Assembly (NCBI RefSeq): GCF_017312725.1
Contig: NZ_BOPO01000015.1
Coordinates: forward strand, 1-58,615
Source: Actinocatenispora comari
GTDB lineage: Bacteria > Actinomycetota > Actinomycetes > Mycobacteriales > Micromonosporaceae
Direction of reading: 5' to 3'
DNA: 58,615 nucleotides
The translations under genes were made by a program, and so were the position numbers. The notes under the pieces were generated by a model, which was given only the letters and a program-made list of their open reading frames with translations, ran no database searches and was not told the origin of the DNA. Shown in pieces: positions 54,405 to 58,615 of the stretch; position 1 is the stretch's first letter, and the number at the start of each line of letters is the position of its first letter.

Positions 54405-54764
54405 GTGCCCGACGAGCCAGGACCCGACGCCGACCGGCCCACGCTGGACCGCAGCGCCGCCTGGCGGGACCACCTGGCCAACGAACGCACGTACCTGTCC
54501 TGGCTGCGCTCCGCGCTCGGGGTGCTGGCGCTGGGGCTCGCCGCCGCCCGGTTCGGCGGCCGCGGTGGCGTCGGAGCGGGCACCGTCCTCACCGTCGTGG
54601 CGATCGCCGGGCTGGTGTTCGGCGCGGTGCGCTACCGGCGCGGCCGGCGCACCATCGCCACCGGCGTACTGCCCGGTGGCCGCGGCCTGGCCCCGATCGT
54701 CGCCGGCGTGGTCCTGGTGGCGAGCTTCCTGCTCGCCTTCCTGGTGCTCGAACTCGCCGACTGA
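54405..54764 (+). CDS. DUF202 family membrane protein
   Basis: A 119-residue, three-helix protein. WRDHLANERTYLSWLRSALG is the DUF202 signature (NERTxLAWxRT). Two further helices follow (GTVLTVVAIAGLVFGAVRYR; GLAPIVAGVVLVASFLLAFL). The function is unknown; relatives occur in the vacuolar transporter chaperone family. The GTG at 54405 has CAGCAT six bases before it and no ribosome site, so it is probably leaderless. It converges on the Lrp gene 19 bp away. Confidence 0.82.
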   Translation: MPDEPGPDADRPTLDRSAAWRDHLANERTYLSWLRSALGVLALGLAAARFGGRGGVGAGTVLTVVAIAGLVFGAVRYRRGRRTIATGVLPGGRGLAPIVAGVVLVASFLLAFLVLELAD

Positions 54765-54783
54765 CCGCGCCGTCCCGGACCGG

Positions 54784-55284
54784 TCAGGGCACGTCCGGCA
54801 GCGGCGGGCAGCGCCTCGGCACCGGCGTCGAGACGACCACCGAGGTGGTGGTCTGCCCGTACAGCAGGAAGCGGTCCAGGATCGACTCGATGTGGGCCAT
54901 GCTCGCCGCGTGCAGCTTCAGCAGGAAGCAGTCCTCACCGGTGATCCGGTGGCACTCGCTGATCTCCGGTAGCTCCTCCGCCAGCTCGACGATCCGGGTC
55001 AGTTGACCGGCCACCGGTCGGATCCGCGCGAACGCGGTCAGCGGCAGGCCGAGCGCCGCCGGGTCCAGCGTCACCCGGTAACCGCGGATCACCCCGGCCC
55101 GCTCCAGCCGCTGCACCCGCTCGGTCACCGCCGGCGCCGACATGTCCAGCCGGCGGGCCAGCGCCGACATGCTCATCCGCGGGTCGGCGGACAGCTCGCG
55201 CAGCAGCCGGACGTTCGTCGCGTCGAGCAGCTCGTGCGGCCCGGGGCCTCCGTTCGCGGGCCGCCGGCCCGCGGCTCCCGACAC
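54784..55284 (-). CDS. Lrp/AsnC family transcriptional regulator
   Basis: A 166-residue regulator. The helix-turn-helix is LDATNVRLLRELSADPRMSM, SALARRLDMSAPAVTERVQR and LERAGVIRGYRVTLDPAALG. The RAM ligand-binding domain is AFARIRPVAGQLTRIVELAE, ISECHRITGEDCFLLKLHAA and IESILDRFLLYGQTTTSVVV. It probably senses an amino acid. I start at the GTG at 55284; a TTG at 55314 with AAGGTGG upstream would add ten residues. It is divergent from an EamA exporter, a common target of such regulators. Confidence 0.88.
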   Translation of the reverse strand: MSGAAGRRPANGGPGPHELLDATNVRLLRELSADPRMSMSALARRLDMSAPAVTERVQRLERAGVIRGYRVTLDPAALGLPLTAFARIRPVAGQLTRIVELAEELPEISECHRITGEDCFLLKLHAASMAHIESILDRFLLYGQTTTSVVVSTPVPRRCPPLPDVP

Positions 55285-55309
55285 CGTCGCCTGCCGCCGT
55301 GAATTCTGA

Positions 55310-55340
55310 GGCAATTGATCGCCACCACCTTCAGATTGCC
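55310..55340. promoter_or_regulatory. Inverted repeat between the Lrp and EamA genes, candidate operator
   Basis: GGCAAT (55310-55315) and ATTGCC (55335-55340) are 19 bp apart in the divergent gap. The wide spacing fits binding by an Lrp dimer to neighbouring grooves. Confidence 0.45.
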
Positions 55341-55376
55341 ATTCTCTCCTGCCAGAGTGCCTCCCAGGATGGCGTC

Positions 55377-56294
55377 ATGACCACACTTCAGCCTGGACCC
55401 ACTCGGATCGGGCTCGTCGCCCGGACGATCGGCCGGCTGCCTCCCACCAGCTACTTCCTGACCAGCGCGGTGTTCCACTACCTCGGCCCGTCGCTCGCGG
55501 TACTGCTGTTCGTGCACGTCGGCGCGCTCGGCGTCGCGTGGCTGCGGATCGCCAGCGCCGCGCTGCTGCTCGGCCTGTGGCGCCGGCCCTGGCGGCTGTT
55601 CGCCCGGCTCGACGGCCGGCAACGCCTGCTGCTGCTCGCCCTCGGTGCGGTCCTCGCCACCATGAACTCGCTGTTCTACCTGGCCGTGGCCCGGCTGCCA
55701 CTCGCCACCGTGGGCGCCGTCGAGTTCCTCGGTACCATCCTGCTCGCCGCCCTCGGGGTACGCAGCCGGCGGAACCTGATCGCCCTCGCCGTCACCGTGG
55801 GCGGCGTCGCCACCCTCACCGAGGTACGCATCGGCGGCAGCGGGCTCGGCTTCCTCTTCGCGTTCGGCAACTGTGCGCTGTTCCTGCTCTACGTCGTCCT
55901 CGCGGCCCGCATCGCGACCGCCGACCGGACCGACGGCAAACCCGGGCCGGGCGCCGCCACCGGCGGCATCGACCGGCTCGCCGCCGCCATGGTGATCGCC
56001 GCGGTGGCCGCCACCCCGGTCGGCCTACCGGCCGCGCTGCCCGCGTTCGGGCATCCGTGGTGGCTGCTGTGGGGCGCCGGGGTGGGCGTCTGCTCGTCGG
56101 TCATCCCGTACCTGACCGACCAGCTCGCGCTGGCCCGGCTGCCCCGGGCCACCTTCGCGCTGCTGCTCGCGCTGCTCCCGGCCGCCGCGGCGGTGCTGGG
56201 CCTGATCATCCTGCACCAGGTACCCACCCCGGCCGAACTGGCCGGCATCGGGCTGGTCGTCGGCGGCATCCTGCTGCACCGCGAGCGTCGTTGA
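55377..56294 (+). CDS. EamA/DMT superfamily transporter
   Basis: A 305-residue ten-helix protein of two EamA repeats (YLGPSLAVLLFVHVGALGVA, NSLFYLAVARLPLATVGAVE with FLGTILLAALG; SVIPYLTDQLALARLPRATF). The arrangement resembles RhtA, a threonine/homoserine exporter, so amino-acid efflux under the divergent Lrp regulator is a reasonable inference. The ATG at 55377 has CAGGAT six bases before it in the leaderless pattern. It converges on infB. Confidence 0.88.
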   Translation: MTTLQPGPTRIGLVARTIGRLPPTSYFLTSAVFHYLGPSLAVLLFVHVGALGVAWLRIASAALLLGLWRRPWRLFARLDGRQRLLLLALGAVLATMNSLFYLAVARLPLATVGAVEFLGTILLAALGVRSRRNLIALAVTVGGVATLTEVRIGGSGLGFLFAFGNCALFLLYVVLAARIATADRTDGKPGPGAATGGIDRLAAAMVIAAVAATPVGLPAALPAFGHPWWLLWGAGVGVCSSVIPYLTDQLALARLPRATFALLLALLPAAAAVLGLIILHQVPTPAELAGIGLVVGGILLHRERR

Positions 56295-56410
56295 CACCGA
56301 GCCCGACGCGGCACCTGCCGCCGCCCGGCGGGCCGTCGCGGTCCCGCCGCATCGGGCGTACGCGGCGACCCGAGCCGCCGCGGCACCGGTCGGCGACGAC
56401 CCACCGAAAC

Positions 56411-56448
56411 GGCACTGGCCGGACCCCGAGCGGGGTCCGGCCAGTGCC
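56411..56448 (-). terminator. Perfect 18-bp-stem hairpin after infB
   Basis: GGCACTGGCCGGACCCCG (56411-56428) and its exact reverse complement (56431-56448) are separated by only AG. It starts 15 bases past the infB stop. On the minus strand GTTTCGG follows, a weak T-tract. It can serve the convergent EamA gene too. Confidence 0.85.
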
Positions 56449-56463
56449 GTCACACGTCGCGCG

Positions 56464-58615
56464 TCAGGCGCGCGGCTTCTCGCGCATCTCGAAGTTCTCG
56501 ATGACGTCACCGACCTTGATGTCGTTGTAGCCACCGAGCGTCAGACCGCACTCGAAGCCCTCGCGGACCTCGGTCGCGTCGTCCTTCTCCCGCTTCAGCG
56601 AAGCGATCGACAGGTTCTCCGCGACCACCGCGCCATCACGCAGCAGGCGCGCCTTGGCGTTGCGCCGCACCACACCGGAGCGGACCATGCAGCCGGCGAT
56701 GTTGCCGATCCGGCTCGACTTGAAGACCGCACGGATCTCCGCCGTACCGAGCTCGAACTCCTCGTACTCCGGCTTGAGCATGCCCTTGAGGGCGGCCTCG
56801 ATCTCCTCGATGGCCTGGTAGATCACCGTGTAGTAGCGGATCTCCACGCCCTCGCGCTCGGCCAGGTCGCGCACCTTGCCCTCGGCCCGGACGTTGAACC
56901 CGATGATCGTCGCCGTCGAGTCGCTCGTCGCGGACGCCAGGTTGACGTCGTTCTCGGTGATCGCACCGACGCCCCGGTGGATGATGCGCAGCTGCACCTC
57001 CTCCGGGATGTCCAGCTTGACCAGGGCGTCCTCCAACGCCTCGACCGAACCGGACACGTCGCCCTTGAGGATGAGGGCGAGGGTGGCCTTCTGGCCCTCC
57101 TTCACCTGCTCCATCAAGGTCTCCAGCGTTGCGCGGCCACGCGAGTACGCGTTCGCGGCGGCACGCTTGCGGGCCTCCCGCTGCTCGGCGATCTGCCGTG
57201 CGGTGCGGTCGTCCTCGGCCACCAGGAACGTGTCCCCGGCACCCGGCACCGCGGTCAGACCGAGCACCAGCACCGGACGCGACGGCCCGGCCTCCTCGAC
57301 CGGCCGGCTGTACTCGTCGAGCATCGCCCGGACCCGGCCATGGCCGGTCCCGGCGACGATCGAGTCACCGACATGCAGGGTGCCCTGCTGGACCAGCACG
57401 GTGGCGACCGGGCCACGGCCCTTGTCCAGGTGCCCTTCGATCGCGACACCGTGCGCCGACCCGTCCACCGGAGCGGTCAGCTCCAGCGACGCGTCCGCGG
57501 TCAGCAGGACGGCCTCGAGCACGCCGTCGATGTTGATCCGCGACTTGGCGGAGATGTCGACGAACATCGTGTCGCCGCCGTACTCCTCGGCGACCAGGCC
57601 GTACTCGGTCAGCTGCTGGCGGACCTTCGCCGGGTTGGCGCCCTCGACGTCGATCTTGTTGACCGCGACCACGATCGGCACCTCGGCCGCCTTGGCGTGG
57701 TTCAACGCCTCGATCGTCTGGGGCATCACCCCGTCGTCGGCCGCGACCACCAGGATCACGATGTCGGTGACCTGGGCACCGCGGGCACGCATGGCGGTGA
57801 ACGCCTCGTGGCCCGGGGTGTCGATGAAGGTCACCTTGCGCTCTTGACCCTCGTGCTCGACCTCGACCTGGTAGGCACCGATGTGCTGGGTGATGCCACC
57901 GGCCTCGCCCTCGACCACGTGCGTGGACCGGATCGCGTCCAGCAGCTTGGTCTTGCCGTGGTCGACGTGACCCATCACGGTCACCACCGGCGGACGCGAC
58001 ACCAGCCGCGCCGCGTCGACATCGGCGTCCAGATCGATGTGGAACTGCGCGAGCAGCTCGCGGTCCTCGTCCTCGGGGCTGACGATCTCCAGCGCGTAGC
58101 CCAGGTGCTCAGCCAGCAGCAGCAGCGTGTCGTCCGTGCAGGACTGGGTCGCCGTGACCATCTCGCCCAGGTTGAACATCTCCTGGACGAGCGAACCCGG
58201 GTTCGCGTCGATCTTGTCGGCGAAGTCGGACAGCGAGGCACCCCGCGGCAGCCGGACCGTCTGGCCCTGGCCACGCGGCGCACCCGAGCTCATCGTCGGT
58301 GCCGACAGGTTGTCGAACTCCTGCCTGCGCTGCTTCTTCGACTTGCGGCCACGACTCGGGCGGCCACCCGGCCGGCCGAACGCACCGCTGGTGCCGCCGC
58401 GACCGCGACCGCCACCACCGGGCCGACCGCCGCCACGGAAACCACCACCGGCCGGCGCGCCGCCGCCACCGCGGTAGCCGCCGCCACCACCGGCGCCGCC
58501 ACCGCCACCGCGGTAGCCGCCACCACCACCGGCGCCGCCACCGCCGCGGAAGCCACCGCCACCGCCGCCGCCACCCGGACGGCCACCGCCGCCACCGGGA
58601 CGACCGCCGCCGGCG
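56464..58615 (-). CDS. infB: Translation initiation factor IF-2 (5' end beyond the window)
   Basis: The last 717 or so codons of IF-2. From the right edge, a glycine/arginine-rich linker (GGGGYRGGG-type repeats, 58380-58615) leads to [19 protein letters not shown], then the IF2_N-like part [20 protein letters not shown]. The GTPase has G1 GHVDHGKT, G3 DTPGHE, G4 NKID and G5 SAK. The C-terminal domains carry the initiator-tRNA-binding region, ending [18 protein letters not shown]-2 brings fMet-tRNA to the 30S subunit and promotes subunit joining. No stop codon interrupts the frame to the edge. nusA would be expected further right. Confidence 0.96.
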   Translation of the reverse strand, partial: AGGGRPGGGGGRPGGGGGGGGFRGGGGAGGGGGYRGGGGGAGGGGGYRGGGGAPAGGGFRGGGRPGGGGRGRGGTSGAFGRPGGRPSRGRKSKKQRRQEFDNLSAPTMSSGAPRGQGQTVRLPRGASLSDFADKIDANPGSLVQEMFNLGEMVTATQSCTDDTLLLLAEHLGYALEIVSPEDEDRELLAQFHIDLDADVDAARLVSRPPVVTVMGHVDHGKTKLLDAIRSTHVVEGEAGGITQHIGAYQVEVEHEGQERKVTFIDTPGHEAFTAMRARGAQVTDIVILVVAADDGVMPQTIEALNHAKAAEVPIVVAVNKIDVEGANPAKVRQQLTEYGLVAEEYGGDTMFVDISAKSRINIDGVLEAVLLTADASLELTAPVDGSAHGVAIEGHLDKGRGPVATVLVQQGTLHVGDSIVAGTGHGRVRAMLDEYSRPVEEAGPSRPVLVLGLTAVPGAGDTFLVAEDDRTARQIAEQREARKRAAANAYSRGRATLETLMEQVKEGQKATLALILKGDVSGSVEALEDALVKLDIPEEVQLRIIHRGVGAITENDVNLASATSDSTATIIGFNVRAEGKVRDLAEREGVEIRYYTVIYQAIEEIEAALKGMLKPEYEEFELGTAEIRAVFKSSRIGNIAGCMVRSGVVRRNAKARLLRDGAVVAENLSIASLKREKDDATEVREGFECGLTLGGYNDIKVGDVIENFEMREKPRA
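58380..58615 (-). repeat. Glycine-codon-rich repeat in the infB linker
   Basis: GGN-rich blocks encode [10 protein letters not shown]- and GGFRGG-like units in tandem, for example near 58466 and 58502 (36 bp apart). Such linkers vary in length between strains and are prone to slippage. Confidence 0.6.

Overview
The window is very GC-rich (third codon positions are almost always G or C). It carries a conserved housekeeping block that in other actinobacteria runs in nearly this order: infB, DUF503, rbfA, nrnA, a MATE exporter, truB, ribF, rpsO, pnp, an M16 peptidase, dapB, thyX, dapA, RNase J, ftsK, rimO, pgsA, cinA, clgR, pspA. On our minus strand the block reads from the right end to the left. 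With the DUF503, DUF2784, DUF2752, DUF4097 and Hsp70/Mce-associated genes, this suggests a filamentous actinomycete, probably of the Micromonosporaceae (an inference; no rRNA is present). It is a chromosomal core region. I see no tRNA, rRNA, insertion sequence, prophage or CRISPR array.

Region by region. 1-9.3 kb: a cut MocR-type regulator facing a PPOX-GNAT fusion across a palindromic operator, then the helicase Lhr, a VOC protein, an F420-type oxidoreductase, a small and apparently frameshifted gene, and an S-adenosylmethionine hydrolase. 9.4-15.7 kb (minus): envelope-stress group (clgR, pspA, pspM, rhomboid-like protein) and rimO-pgsA-cinA, with stop/start overlaps. 15.9-22 kb: a membrane-anchored Hsp70-like protein translationally coupled to a membrane partner sharing its extracytoplasmic domain type, then ftsK and DUF2784. 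22-25.4 kb: asd with a strong terminator, a TetR-controlled cyclase operon, and a YoaK protein. 25.4-29 kb (minus): RNase J, dapA, thyX. 29.2-34.5 kb: RHH/DUF4097 pair, DUF2752, a YcaQ-type protein and a GNAT. 34.5-42 kb (minus): dapB, M16, pnp, rpsO, ribF, truB. 42-49.3 kb: a 42-residue membrane protein with a structured leader, MFS, secreted GH25 muramidase, MATE, MBL hydrolase and small proteins. 49.4-58.6 kb: nrnA-rbfA, an inserted group (ArsR-MFS, TRM11-like, DUF202, Lrp, EamA) around DUF503, and infB running off the right end.

Functional links: asd, dapA and dapB supply diaminopimelate and lysine. infB, rbfA, rimO, rpsO and truB serve ribosomes and tRNA. pnp, RNase J, nrnA and the rpsO terminator serve RNA turnover. 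pgsA, PspA/PspM and ClgR serve the membrane and protein quality control.

Two patterns cut across the window. First, about fifteen genes have a -10-like xAnnnT hexamer ending 6-8 bases before the start codon, the layout of leaderless transcripts. Second, short tandem repeats (periods 14-27 bp) repeatedly begin at or just after stop codons. In one case, between the Hsp70-like gene and its partner, the repeat forms the N-terminus of the downstream protein.
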